Assembly (NCBI GenBank): GCA_016294035.1
Contig: JAEDCT010000008.1
Span: forward strand, 1 to 64,000
Direction: 5' to 3'
Source of the DNA: Treponema sp.
GTDB lineage: Bacteria; Spirochaetota; Spirochaetia; Treponematales; Treponemataceae
Length of the DNA stretch: 64,000 nucleotides
A model generated the notes under the pieces. The model did not search any database. It saw only the letters and a program-made list of their open reading frames with translations, and was not told the DNA's origin. Position numbers and translations under genes: made by a program. Positions 17,828-25,586 of this stretch are shown here, piece by piece (positions within the stretch are counted from its first letter, which is position 1; every line of letters begins with the position of its first letter).

Positions 17828-18535
17828 TTACGAATACTGCTCAATAACCTTAAGTGTTACATTGCCGCTTAATTCCGCAGCTTCTTTTTCATTGAAGGAA
17901 TATGTAGACTCACTGTTATCGTCTGCCATATCACTCATGCATCTAATAATAACAAAAGAAACATTATTAATATAGCAAGCATGAGCAATTGCTGTTCCTT
18001 CCATTTCAACACATGCCGGAGAACAAATTTCAGCAATTCTATTCTTTACATTCTTATCACTGATAAACTGGTCACCTGTTGCAATTCTACCCTCAACCAG
18101 ATTATGGCCCCTTGCAATTTCAAGAGACTGAAATGCTTTTTTGACCTTGTCTATCATATCCGGATCAGCGAGAAAATCACTGCACTTCATCTGCGGAATT
18201 TCTGTCGGCTTATATCCAAATCCTACTGCATCCATATCATGGTAGACAGCATCAGTTGAAACAACCAGATCAAATACCTTGAGTCCTTTTGCCATGGCAC
18301 CTGCAATTCCAGTATTGATAATGTGAGTTACTCCAAACTCCAGAATCAGTCTCTGGGCACACAATGCAGCATTTACCTTTCCTACACCAGACTGAACCAC
18401 AACAACATCAACACCATTAATTTTTCCCTCAAAATATGTGATCCCACCAGAGTGTTTTTCGCTTGAATCTGTAAATTTTGACTTCAGAAGTTCCACTTCA
18501 ATTGCCATTGCACCAATAACACCTATTTTTGCCAT
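17828..18535 (-). CDS. mtnN: 5'-methylthioadenosine/S-adenosylhomocysteine nucleosidase
   Basis: Hydrolyses MTA and SAH to adenine and the thioribose or ribosyl-homocysteine product, in methionine salvage and autoinducer-2 precursor formation. About 235 residues, the normal length. Key residues are visible: the glutamate in GAMAIEVELL, VEMEGTAIAHAC and the catalytic aspartate in RCMSDMADD. I chose the ATG giving MAKIGVIGAM because GGAAGGAAAGG lies just upstream; the in-frame TTG seven codons earlier is part of that purine run. A candidate small RNA is encoded on the other strand in its upstream region. Confidence 0.92.
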   Translation of the reverse strand: MAKIGVIGAMAIEVELLKSKFTDSSEKHSGGITYFEGKINGVDVVVVQSGVGKVNAALCAQRLILEFGVTHIINTGIAGAMAKGLKVFDLVVSTDAVYHDMDAVGFGYKPTEIPQMKCSDFLADPDMIDKVKKAFQSLEIARGHNLVEGRIATGDQFISDKNVKNRIAEICSPACVEMEGTAIAHACYINNVSFVIIRCMSDMADDNSESTYSFNEKEAAELSGNVTLKVIEQYS

Positions 18536-18624
18536 TTCCTTTCCTTCCTTTTGCAAGATATATCACTATTTGCAAAGTTTTCGTAAAATTTCAAAATTCT
18601 ATCAAATTATTTCATGAAAAGATA

Positions 18625-18653
18625 TTGATTAGTTTATGTTTCTAATATATATT
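18625..18653 (+). promoter_or_regulatory. Promoter of the candidate small RNA
   Basis: -35 TTGATT (18625-18630), 17-base spacer, -10 TATATT (18648-18653). There is no plus-strand protein gene downstream; the transcript would run into the terminator at 18714-18757. Confidence 0.5.
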
Positions 18654-18659
18654 TTCCAC

Positions 18660-18757
18660 GAAAGGTTTTTAAGCCTTGTTCCTTTAAGTTCCTCTAGTTT
18701 TTTACTAGTTTTCAAACAGACTGAATTTTTTTCCTCCTTAGTTCAGTCTGTTTTTTT
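18660..18757 (+). ncRNA. Candidate small RNA with CCUCC-containing loop
   Basis: A predicted transcript of about 98 nt between mtnN and carA. It has a weak AAGG/CCTT hairpin, a CTAGT-TTTTT-ACTAG hairpin (18694-18708), and a terminator with a perfect 12-bp stem (AAACAGACTGAA 18714-18725, TTCAGTCTGTTT 18742-18753) and a T-tract. The 16-base terminator loop contains CCTCC, complementary to Shine-Dalgarno sequences; TTCCT also occurs twice in the single-stranded parts. A 68-codon frame crosses the region but has no ribosome site. Function is inference. Confidence 0.5.
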
Positions 18758-18777
18758 ATTCTATCAAATTTCAGCAA

Positions 18778-18816
18778 GAAAAAAAATATGGGCATTTTCA
18801 GTATTGAAAAATGCCC
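18778..18816 (-). terminator. Terminator of carA
   Basis: Minus-strand stem GGGCATTTT/AAAATGCCC (18790-18798 with 18808-18816) followed by ATATTTTTTTT. It lies just after the carA stop. Confidence 0.88.
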
Positions 18817-18838
18817 AACAACAAAACGACTTTTCGCT

Positions 18839-20161
18839 TTAGTTTGCCTTTCTTTTTCCAGCTTTCTTTGTCTTCTGGATAGTTGATGCAAAATATTTAA
18901 TTGCGTCGATTCTTTCACAAGTTGTCTTGTAATTCTTGAAGAAATCATGGTTATTGATCAACTTCACAAAATTATCAAACAGGAAACTTGTATCAAGTGG
19001 ACCAGAACATGCTTCAGGATGGAACTGAACACTAAATGCCGGGAATTTAGTATAGGTAATTCCCTCACATGTTCCGTCATTTGTATTTACAAATCCCAGA
19101 ACTGCACCTGCAGGTAGTGTCTCATTCTTTACGGCATATCCGTGATTCTGGCTTGAAATATAGACACGTCCAGTAGAAAGATCCTTTACAGGCTGATTTG
19201 CTCCACGGTGTCCATACTTTAACTTCATTGTTTTTGCCCCAGAAGCAAGTGCCAGAAGCTGATGCCCAAGACAGATTCCAAAAATCGGAATCCCAGTCTT
19301 AACAAGCTTTTTTATTTCTGCAATGATTCCAACATTTTCAGCAGGATCTCCAGGTCCATTCGAAAGCATGATTCCATCCGGATTCAATGCCATGATTTCC
19401 TTTGCAGTAGCTGTTCCAGGAACAGTAACAACATCAAGACCACGCTTGAGCAATTCACGGCGGATATTTGCCTTGGCACCAAAATCCCACAGGACAACTT
19501 TCTTTCCCTTGCCGTCCTTCATTGCAACTTTCTGATCATTGATTTTTGTTCCATCGGCACGAACAGGAACGAACCTGTATTCAGCACTTTCCTTGAAAAC
19601 AACATCTGCTGATTCTTCAATCTTTACCGCAGAACAAGTAACTGTTTCAACAGCCTTTTCAATTTTGTATGCCTTGATTTTCTTAAGGAGCTTTGCCTTT
19701 TCTTCCTGATTTTCCAGAGCCTTGAACGCAGCCTGAGCTTCTTCACTTTCACCAGAAATTATCATTGCATTCATGACACCTGCTTCACGAAGAATTTTCG
19801 TAAGCTTACGGGTATCAATGTCACAAAGACCGATTACCTTCTGCATCTGCAGGTATGAATCAAGATCATATTCACATCGGAAATTTGAGGGAATATCACA
19901 GAGGGAACGGACGATATAGCCGCTTACATGACTTGCAGAACTTTCGAAGTCCTTAGAAATAAGACCGTAATTTCCAATCAGTGGGAAAGTCTGAGTAACA
20001 ATCTGGCCGTAATAACTTGGATCCGTGAGGGTCTCAATATAGCCGTTCATGCCAGTTGTAAATACTGCTTCTCCGATTACGCATCCAGAAGCACCAATAC
20101 CTTTACCTTCAAAAACAAGTCCATTAGCGAGGACCAAAACCGCTTTAGTAGAATCATCCAT
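18839..20161 (-). CDS. carA: Carbamoyl-phosphate synthase small subunit
   Basis: Glutamine amidotransferase subunit that feeds ammonia to CarB for carbamoyl phosphate, used in arginine and pyrimidine synthesis. The N-terminal CPSase small-chain domain (AVLVLANGLVFEGKGIGASG) is followed by a class I GATase with nucleophile Cys in GICLGHQLL and His-Glu in FHPEACSGP. At 440 residues it is 50-60 longer than E. coli CarA; the excess is a basic C-terminal tail (QKTKKAGKRK) and a loop near residues 150-200. carB is not in the window. AAGG precedes the ATG. Confidence 0.93.
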   Translation of the reverse strand: MDDSTKAVLVLANGLVFEGKGIGASGCVIGEAVFTTGMNGYIETLTDPSYYGQIVTQTFPLIGNYGLISKDFESSASHVSGYIVRSLCDIPSNFRCEYDLDSYLQMQKVIGLCDIDTRKLTKILREAGVMNAMIISGESEEAQAAFKALENQEEKAKLLKKIKAYKIEKAVETVTCSAVKIEESADVVFKESAEYRFVPVRADGTKINDQKVAMKDGKGKKVVLWDFGAKANIRRELLKRGLDVVTVPGTATAKEIMALNPDGIMLSNGPGDPAENVGIIAEIKKLVKTGIPIFGICLGHQLLALASGAKTMKLKYGHRGANQPVKDLSTGRVYISSQNHGYAVKNETLPAGAVLGFVNTNDGTCEGITYTKFPAFSVQFHPEACSGPLDTSFLFDNFVKLINNHDFFKNYKTTCERIDAIKYFASTIQKTKKAGKRKAN

Positions 20162-20228
20162 ACTAAAGCCTTACTATAATGCTTTTTGAAATCTTAGTAA
20201 AGAAACCAGTCATATCTTCAGGCTACCA

Positions 20229-21089
20229 CTATAGTTCCACTGATTCTTCATCATAAACATACACGCATCTGTGCTCACCGCAAATTCTAAATCCTGCAGA
20301 TTCATAAGCAGCTACAGCAGGAAAATTTTCCTTTCTTACAAATAGAACCGCTTTTTTATTTTCTTTCACCGCATGATTTCCAATATACTGCACAAGAGAT
20401 TTTGCCATTCCCTTATTTCTGAATTCTGGTCTTGTATAAACACCACCTATTTGAATCCAGTTCCGGCTGATTGCATTAAGTTGTGCTTTTGACAAAATTT
20501 GATTTTCACGTCTTACTGAATATATGGAAAATTTTCTCAGAACCCTTTCAATTGCCATTCGTTCAGCCGCAGGCATGACTTTCGATTTTCTATAAACCGG
20601 ATTTTGTTCCTCAATACTGAATCCAATCTGAAGATCCATCAATAAATCCACATCATCAAGAGAGCATTCAGAAATTTCAGTTTCATCAATTTCCTGAAAA
20701 CTGCCATATTCCATCAGATACATATCCCTGATGTCTTTCTTCTTACCCTTCAGTTTGTCCGACAAAAAACCTTCAAATAACCTAACGCTAGGATTATCTC
20801 CATTTATCGAAAAAATTTCCTTGTCCTTGAAAAATCTGATGATTGCCCGTTTAATTTTTAAGTTAGATTTATTAAGATAACAAATAATTGCATTTCCCCT
20901 GCTAAAAGAAAATACTCCAACAGGAACATCTTTCCTAACTAACGTTTGGTAGTCATGCAGCATGTACAGATTTTCTTCCCTACCGATAATTTTAGACATT
21001 AACGAACAGTTTTCCCGTTCAAAAGGCAGCAAAAACTCTTCAGCCCACTTAAAACTATCATTAGTTTCAATTTTTTCTATTTTCAGCAT
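20229..21089 (-). CDS. GNAT-family N-acetyltransferase
   Basis: 286 residues with a divergent N-terminal half and a C-terminal GNAT domain. The acetyl-CoA loop is GGVYTRPEFRNKGMAKSLV, followed by FVRKENFPAVAAYESAGF, the usual motif B. The architecture, a GNAT domain after a degenerate one, is common in proteins annotated as predicted acetyltransferases, whose substrates are unknown. It lies 24 bases downstream of rsmG on the same strand and is probably co-transcribed. Confidence 0.8.
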   Translation of the reverse strand: MLKIEKIETNDSFKWAEEFLLPFERENCSLMSKIIGREENLYMLHDYQTLVRKDVPVGVFSFSRGNAIICYLNKSNLKIKRAIIRFFKDKEIFSINGDNPSVRLFEGFLSDKLKGKKKDIRDMYLMEYGSFQEIDETEISECSLDDVDLLMDLQIGFSIEEQNPVYRKSKVMPAAERMAIERVLRKFSIYSVRRENQILSKAQLNAISRNWIQIGGVYTRPEFRNKGMAKSLVQYIGNHAVKENKKAVLFVRKENFPAVAAYESAGFRICGEHRCVYVYDEESVEL

Positions 21090-21113
21090 GATTTATGCAA
21101 CCTGAAAGCAGAA

Positions 21114-21770
21114 CTAACGAACGTTAGTATTCTTTTTTTCTACTATTACAAGATTTCTTTCATGATCTTCAAGGAATGGAACCGTCATTGGAATCTTTTC
21201 ATAGGATTTTACCATAAAATCAACACTTTCCATTTCAGCCTGGATTTTTTCACTTCGAGCCTTATATGCAGCAAGAATTCCCTTTGGTTTAAGCATTTTT
21301 AGAAGAAGCTTTGTTATTTTCTTATCAAAGGGATGAAAAGCCCTGAATACCTCAACATCAAATGATTCAGCCGGAACTTCATCTGCAACAGTACAGAATA
21401 CCCTCACATTTTTTAGTCCCATTTCCTTTATTGTACTTTCAAGAAATGCACAGCGCTTTTCCATTCTTTCAACCAGAATAAACTTATTTTCTGGAAATGC
21501 AACTGACAATGGAATCCCGGGGCAACCGCCGCCAGAACCAATATCAGCAACAAGGCTTTCATCCTTTATCAGATTTTTCAAATGAGGAACTGCAGCCAGC
21601 GAGTCAAGAACATGATTCACGAACAGCTCATCTTCATTTTCTGCTTTCATCAAATTATATGTCTTGTTGAATTCAAGAACACATCGACAGTATATTTCAA
21701 GCTGAGATTTCTGATTTTCATCAAGATGAATTCCAAGTTTTTCAAGTCCTTTTTCTAAAACGGAATTCAT
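21114..21770 (-). CDS. rsmG: 16S rRNA (guanine-N7)-methyltransferase RsmG (GidB)
   Basis: SAM-dependent enzyme that makes m7G527 in 16S rRNA. 218 residues, the normal length. The SAM-binding motif is VADIGSGGGCPGIPLSV and the N-terminal element YNLMKAENEDELFVNHVLDSL is typical of GidB. Its ATG overlaps the stop of the upstream exported-protein gene by 4 bases. In many bacteria rsmG sits beside parA-parB near oriC; here it does not. Confidence 0.93.
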   Translation of the reverse strand: MNSVLEKGLEKLGIHLDENQKSQLEIYCRCVLEFNKTYNLMKAENEDELFVNHVLDSLAAVPHLKNLIKDESLVADIGSGGGCPGIPLSVAFPENKFILVERMEKRCAFLESTIKEMGLKNVRVFCTVADEVPAESFDVEVFRAFHPFDKKITKLLLKMLKPKGILAAYKARSEKIQAEMESVDFMVKSYEKIPMTVPFLEDHERNLVIVEKKNTNVR

Positions 21771-22666
21771 TTTCTTTCACCCAGATCAATCAGCAGCTCT
21801 AAATTCCAATTTTTATCATCTGTACGCATTGTTACCAGGTTTCCAACCCTACTTGCTTTTAACCCTTTCATATTTGACATCTGATAAAGAAATGAATTTT
21901 CATTCAAATAATCCTGGCTAACTGCAGTTGCCGTTTCATAACGCGAAACACCGCTTTCATCTGCAGATTTCTTGAACAACAAATGAAATGTTTCCTTGCG
22001 GGTTTTTCCATCAGTTGAATAGCGTCGATCTCCGGTAACAAGGAACGTTCCATCACTCTGCACGTCAGAAATATAAACATGACGGCATGTTGAAAGAATA
22101 TCATATCCATTCACTGAAAAACGAATGATTTTTGATGAAGCAACATTTGACGGTGTGGGTGCATTATTTGAAACCGGAAGAGAAACTCTTGAATTATTAT
22201 CAAAAATCCTGGCTTCAGGCGCCTTTGACTGGGTTTCAGTTTTAATTGACTCTATTTTGGTTAATACATCCACAAGAATATCTTTTGTCTGGTTTCCAGA
22301 ATTATAAGGAAGAACTGACAAATCTGCTGTGGAATAAAATTTATCGAGAAGTCCCATATTGCTTAGAACATTCATGTCACTTGCTGTTACTGATCCCAAA
22401 GCCCTTTTTACGGCTGCATCCACATCTTTCTTTTTTGATTCAACCTTTGCTTCTTCCTTAACGCCAGGCTTTTCCTGATGAGTGTTTCCCATGTATATAG
22501 GATTCAAAACAGAACCCGGCAAATAAAATCCGCTGCCCATAGTTGGAGCAGAAATTGTCGGCATTCGTGGTGAAGTAATAGAATTATACGAAGAATTCTG
22601 TGCCCATGAAATTGAAACAACAGCAGATACGATAGCCAAAGCCAAAGTTTTTTTACATGTTTGCAA
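21767..22666 (-). CDS. Exported protein of unknown function
   Basis: I do not recognise the family. About 299 residues. With a TTG start at 22666 the protein begins with a good signal peptide (KKTLALAIVSAVVSISWAQ) and an AQ/NS cleavage site. GGAGG six bases before the TTG supports this choice; the longer frame runs deep into the upstream gene. The mature part has a Pro/Ser-rich start, an Asp/Lys-rich helix and a C-terminal half rich in beta strands. It overlaps its upstream neighbour by 14 bases and rsmG by 4, so the three genes form one operon. Confidence 0.72.
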   Translation of the reverse strand: MQTCKKTLALAIVSAVVSISWAQNSSYNSITSPRMPTISAPTMGSGFYLPGSVLNPIYMGNTHQEKPGVKEEAKVESKKKDVDAAVKRALGSVTASDMNVLSNMGLLDKFYSTADLSVLPYNSGNQTKDILVDVLTKIESIKTETQSKAPEARIFDNNSRVSLPVSNNAPTPSNVASSKIIRFSVNGYDILSTCRHVYISDVQSDGTFLVTGDRRYSTDGKTRKETFHLLFKKSADESGVSRYETATAVSQDYLNENSFLYQMSNMKGLKASRVGNLVTMRTDDKNWNLELLIDLGERK

Positions 22667-23462
22667 GGGTATCCTCCACAAATTCAAGTCTTTGCGTAAG
22701 TTCGGAAATTGTTCTTGTGAGTCTTGCTTTTTCTTTTTCAAGTTTTTCTCTTAGATCAATTTCCATGGTTTTCTTTTTCATCATTGCAATGACACTATCC
22801 GGGCTTTTTCCACTGTTCATTGCTTCCTTAGCCCTTGCTTTGTCTTCTGCTTTCTTACACGATGCAAGAATTTTCATGTTGTCAAATCCAACTGAAGCAT
22901 CCTCTGGAGGAAGCATTCCTACCTTCGAGGCAGACTTTGCAGTTGTTCTAGGCAACTGAAGAACCCTATCAAGATAATCTTCATAGCGAATATTTGCCTG
23001 TTCACAAAGAGCATGTGCCTTTATAAGGCTTTTGCCCAGTTCCTGCATTATGTGTCCATTAGGCTCTATGTATTTTTCACGGATTTCTTTTGTAAGCTCA
23101 TCAAGTTCCGGAGAAAGACTCACATCAAGCTTGTAATAACCCTTTTCTTCTGCAACATCCAGGAGAGCATGAAATTTTGCCCAGTAATAATTTGTATGGC
23201 ATCTTGCCTGATGCGGAGGTTCCTTTCCACCATTTGCCTCAATCTGTTCTTCATTAATCAGATGGTGTGTGTATTCATGTATGGAAGTATAGACTAACTC
23301 ATTGTCAGTCTTGAAATTCCTGTTATGAAGAAGAATTTCTCTTGTATCCGGCTTATAAAGTCCATTAACACGCTTACTATCTTTTCCAGTCATTATGACA
23401 GAAAACTCTAGTTTTGATTCCTGAATATCCAGGAGCATCTCTTTGATTGAAGCATTATCCAT
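22653..23462 (-). CDS. Zincin-like (HExxH) protein of unknown function
   Basis: About 269 residues. SIHEYTHHLINEEQ has an HExxH zinc-binding motif with a second histidine, and the preceding NRNFKTDNELVYT fits a metallopeptidase helix; the third ligand is not clear. The C-terminal 60 residues are a charged coiled coil (EKARLTRTISELTQRLEFV). No signal peptide. I chose the ATG at 23462, preceded by GGATGG, because a longer frame to 23564 would overlap the divergent his gene start and use up its promoter. A cytoplasmic protease or an inactive derivative are both possible. Confidence 0.65.
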   Translation of the reverse strand: MDNASIKEMLLDIQESKLEFSVIMTGKDSKRVNGLYKPDTREILLHNRNFKTDNELVYTSIHEYTHHLINEEQIEANGGKEPPHQARCHTNYYWAKFHALLDVAEEKGYYKLDVSLSPELDELTKEIREKYIEPNGHIMQELGKSLIKAHALCEQANIRYEDYLDRVLQLPRTTAKSASKVGMLPPEDASVGFDNMKILASCKKAEDKARAKEAMNSGKSPDSVIAMMKKKTMEIDLREKLEKEKARLTRTISELTQRLEFVEDTLANM

Positions 23463-23526
23463 AATCCATCCAATTTTATTACACTTTAGATGAGTTGGCA
23501 ATGGCGAATCCCACATGTCATGTCTA

Positions 23527-23555
23527 TTGTTAATTTGACTATTAATAAATATAAT
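23527..23555 (+). promoter_or_regulatory. Promoter of the HisA-HisI-HisE gene (leaderless)
   Basis: -35 TTGTTA, 17-base spacer, perfect -10 TATAAT at 23550-23555. The ATG begins 8 bases after the -10 box and there is no Shine-Dalgarno, so the mRNA should start at or within a base or two of the start codon. Confidence 0.65.
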
Positions 23556-23562
23556 AGATTTC

Positions 23563-24861
23563 ATGGTTATTTCTTCTATTGATTTGAAAGACGGACATGT
23601 TGTTCAGTTAAAAAACGGAAAAGATCTGGTTCTTCAGCGTGATGATGCTGATGCTTTGATTAATGAATTCAACAAATATGGTGAAGTTGCAGTAATTGAC
23701 CTTGATGCTGCAATGGGTAACACAGACGAAAAAGGAAACACGGCAAACACTAAGCTTTTGAAATCTCTCTTGAGAAAGGGAAACGTTCGTGTTGGCGGAG
23801 GAATCCGTGATGTAAAAAAAGCCCGCAATTTGATTTCCCTTGGTGCAGAAAAAGTAATCATCGGTTCTGCAGCATGGAACAAAAATCCTTCTGAAGGAAA
23901 TGTTCTCAACACTGAATTCCTAGAGGAACTTGTAAATGCAATCGGCAAACAGAGAATCATTATTTCTGTTGATGCAATTAACGGAAAGATTGCCGTAAAG
24001 GGATGGAAAGAAACTGTAGACATTTCCCTGCTGGATGGAGCCAGGGCTGCTGAAAAATACTGCAGTGAACTCCTTTTTACTTGTGTAGAAAAGGAAGGCT
24101 GCATGCAGGGAACAGACATGGATGCTGTCAAAAGCCTTAGGGATGCAGTAAAATGCCGCGTTGTTGCTGCAGGCGGAGTAAACACACTTGAACAGGTTGT
24201 TGAACTTGAAAAACTCCATTGTGATGTTCAGCTTGGAATGGCTTTGTATCAGGGAGTTGTCAAGCTTAACGATGCATTCATCAACTGCCTTGACTGGAAC
24301 AAAGTTAATGGAATGATTCCTGTAATTGCCCAGAGTGTCGAAGGTGAAGTTCTAATGATGGGATACTCAAATCGTGAGGCTCTCGAAAAAACATTTGCTA
24401 CTGGCAAGCTTACATATTTCTCAAGAACAAGAAACGTTCTTTGGACAAAAGGAGAAACAAGCGGAAACTTCCTGAAAGTAATCAAGCTTCGTCCTGACTG
24501 CGACCGAGACACTATCCTTGCCACAGTTGAACCAGTTGGTCCTTCTTGCCACACAGGCAGCTGGACTTGTTTTGGTTCTGAATCCCAGGAAAAATCAAGT
24601 CTTGAAAGATTATACAAGGTTATTGCAGAACGCTTTGCAAATCCTAAACCAGGAAGCTACACTGCTACTCTCAATGACAAACGTGTTCGTGAAAAAGTCA
24701 TGGAAGAAGCAGAAGAACTTACTGATGATGCAGAATCAAAAGATGATGTTATCTGGGAAGCTGCCGATCTTTTATACTTTGTAAGTGTTTTGCTTTACAA
24801 GGAAGGCGTTAACTGGCAAGACGTTTACAATGAGCTTGACCGCAGACACAAGGAAAAATAA
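23563..24861 (+). CDS. HisA-HisI-HisE fusion (histidine biosynthesis, three domains)
   Basis: Predicted trifunctional enzyme of 432 residues. Residues 1-245 are a HisA-type TIM barrel (SSIDLKDG and SVDAINGKIAVKGW hold the two catalytic aspartates), the ProFAR isomerase. Residues about 250-340 are HisI, phosphoribosyl-AMP cyclohydrolase (WTKGETSGNFLKV, PVGPSCHTGSW). Residues about 350-432 are HisE, phosphoribosyl-ATP pyrophosphatase (KVMEEAEELTDDA, IWEAADLLYF). The order covers steps 2, 3 and 4 of the pathway. HisIE fusions are common; adding HisA is unusual. No other his gene is nearby. It has its own promoter and terminator. Confidence 0.9.
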   Translation: MVISSIDLKDGHVVQLKNGKDLVLQRDDADALINEFNKYGEVAVIDLDAAMGNTDEKGNTANTKLLKSLLRKGNVRVGGGIRDVKKARNLISLGAEKVIIGSAAWNKNPSEGNVLNTEFLEELVNAIGKQRIIISVDAINGKIAVKGWKETVDISLLDGARAAEKYCSELLFTCVEKEGCMQGTDMDAVKSLRDAVKCRVVAAGGVNTLEQVVELEKLHCDVQLGMALYQGVVKLNDAFINCLDWNKVNGMIPVIAQSVEGEVLMMGYSNREALEKTFATGKLTYFSRTRNVLWTKGETSGNFLKVIKLRPDCDRDTILATVEPVGPSCHTGSWTCFGSESQEKSSLERLYKVIAERFANPKPGSYTATLNDKRVREKVMEEAEELTDDAESKDDVIWEAADLLYFVSVLLYKEGVNWQDVYNELDRRHKEK

Positions 24862-24872
24862 CTTTTCATGCC

Positions 24873-24908
24873 GGATCCTGTGCTAAATTAGTTCAGGGTC
24901 CTTTTTTA
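24873..24908 (+). terminator. Terminator after the his fusion gene
   Basis: Stem GGATCCTG/CAGGGTCC with one wobble, followed by TTTTTTATTT. Confidence 0.85.
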
Positions 24909-24951
24909 TTTGCTTTGTCATCCCCCCTGAATCCATTCAATTTGACTATGC

Positions 24952-24980
24952 TTGATAAAAGAAGTGAAAATCTTTACAAT
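24952..24980 (+). promoter_or_regulatory. Promoter of the 24989 gene (leaderless)
   Basis: -35 TTGATA, 17-base spacer, -10 TACAAT (24975-24980). The ATG starts 9 bases after the -10 box and no ribosome site is present. Confidence 0.6.
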
Positions 24981-24988
24981 TTTGATAT

Positions 24989-25522
24989 ATGGGTGATTTA
25001 ATAGAGGAATTTATTGAAAAAAAGTCTTTGGATGCTTTGAATGACCTTTTGTCATCAGACAGCAATAAGGATATTGATGCTTCTGCCATCGCAGTGGCTG
25101 ATGTTTTTGGATCTGAAACATCTTTTTCAAATATAATCAAAAACAAATCAGATGAAGCAAAACTTATAACAAGCTTCACAAATAATCTTGTTCTTCTTAT
25201 TCAGAAGACCTGGGTTGAAAAATCAGACGAAGAACTTAAGGCTCAGGTTTTGTACCATCTTGAAGAATTCTGCAAGAATCTCGAGTCAAAGGATTACTCT
25301 GTTTCCTTCAGGCAGTTTTTTTCAATTGTTGATGATATGGTTTATCTCATGTTTGGCAGTCAGGCCAAAAGCAAGGATTTTGCTGAATATGCCCTGAGAA
25401 TTGACCCCGAATTCGGTATTTTCTGGTGGTATGTAAGTTCAATTCCAAAAGATGCTGAATGGGAAAGCGAAAAGAATCGTGTTGTGATTCTTCTTGGAAT
25501 GTACTTCCTTGCAAATTACTAG
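24989..25522 (+). CDS. Hypothetical cytoplasmic protein, 177 residues
   Basis: I do not recognise it. The protein is acidic and mostly helical by composition, with no signal peptide or long hydrophobic segment; the C-terminus is aromatic (FGIFWWYVSSI, LLGMYFLANY). Codon use matches the neighbours. It has its own SD-less promoter and its own terminator, so it is a monocistronic gene between the his fusion and proA. It is probably a real gene because promoter, start, length and terminator fit together. Confidence 0.7.
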   Translation: MGDLIEEFIEKKSLDALNDLLSSDSNKDIDASAIAVADVFGSETSFSNIIKNKSDEAKLITSFTNNLVLLIQKTWVEKSDEELKAQVLYHLEEFCKNLESKDYSVSFRQFFSIVDDMVYLMFGSQAKSKDFAEYALRIDPEFGIFWWYVSSIPKDAEWESEKNRVVILLGMYFLANY

Positions 25523-25528
25523 ACCAAC

Positions 25529-25561
25529 AGGCATCTTCTAATGAGGGTGCCTTATTTTTTT
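25529..25561 (+). terminator. Terminator between the hypothetical gene and proA
   Basis: Seven-bp stem AGGCATC/GGTGCCT with one wobble, followed by TATTTTTTTT. Confidence 0.8.
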
Positions 25562-25586
25562 GAAATACCCTTTACATGGAGTTAAT

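Noticed and set aside
18536..18838. Riboswitch in the mtnN leader (minus strand)
   Set aside because: Hairpins exist on both strands, but no SAM or SAH aptamer pattern could be recognised and the T-tract and promoter favour the plus strand.
18636..18842. A 68-codon plus-strand frame in the mtnN-carA gap
   Set aside because: No Shine-Dalgarno, crosses the perfect terminator stem, low-complexity Phe/Ser composition; a non-coding RNA explains the region better.
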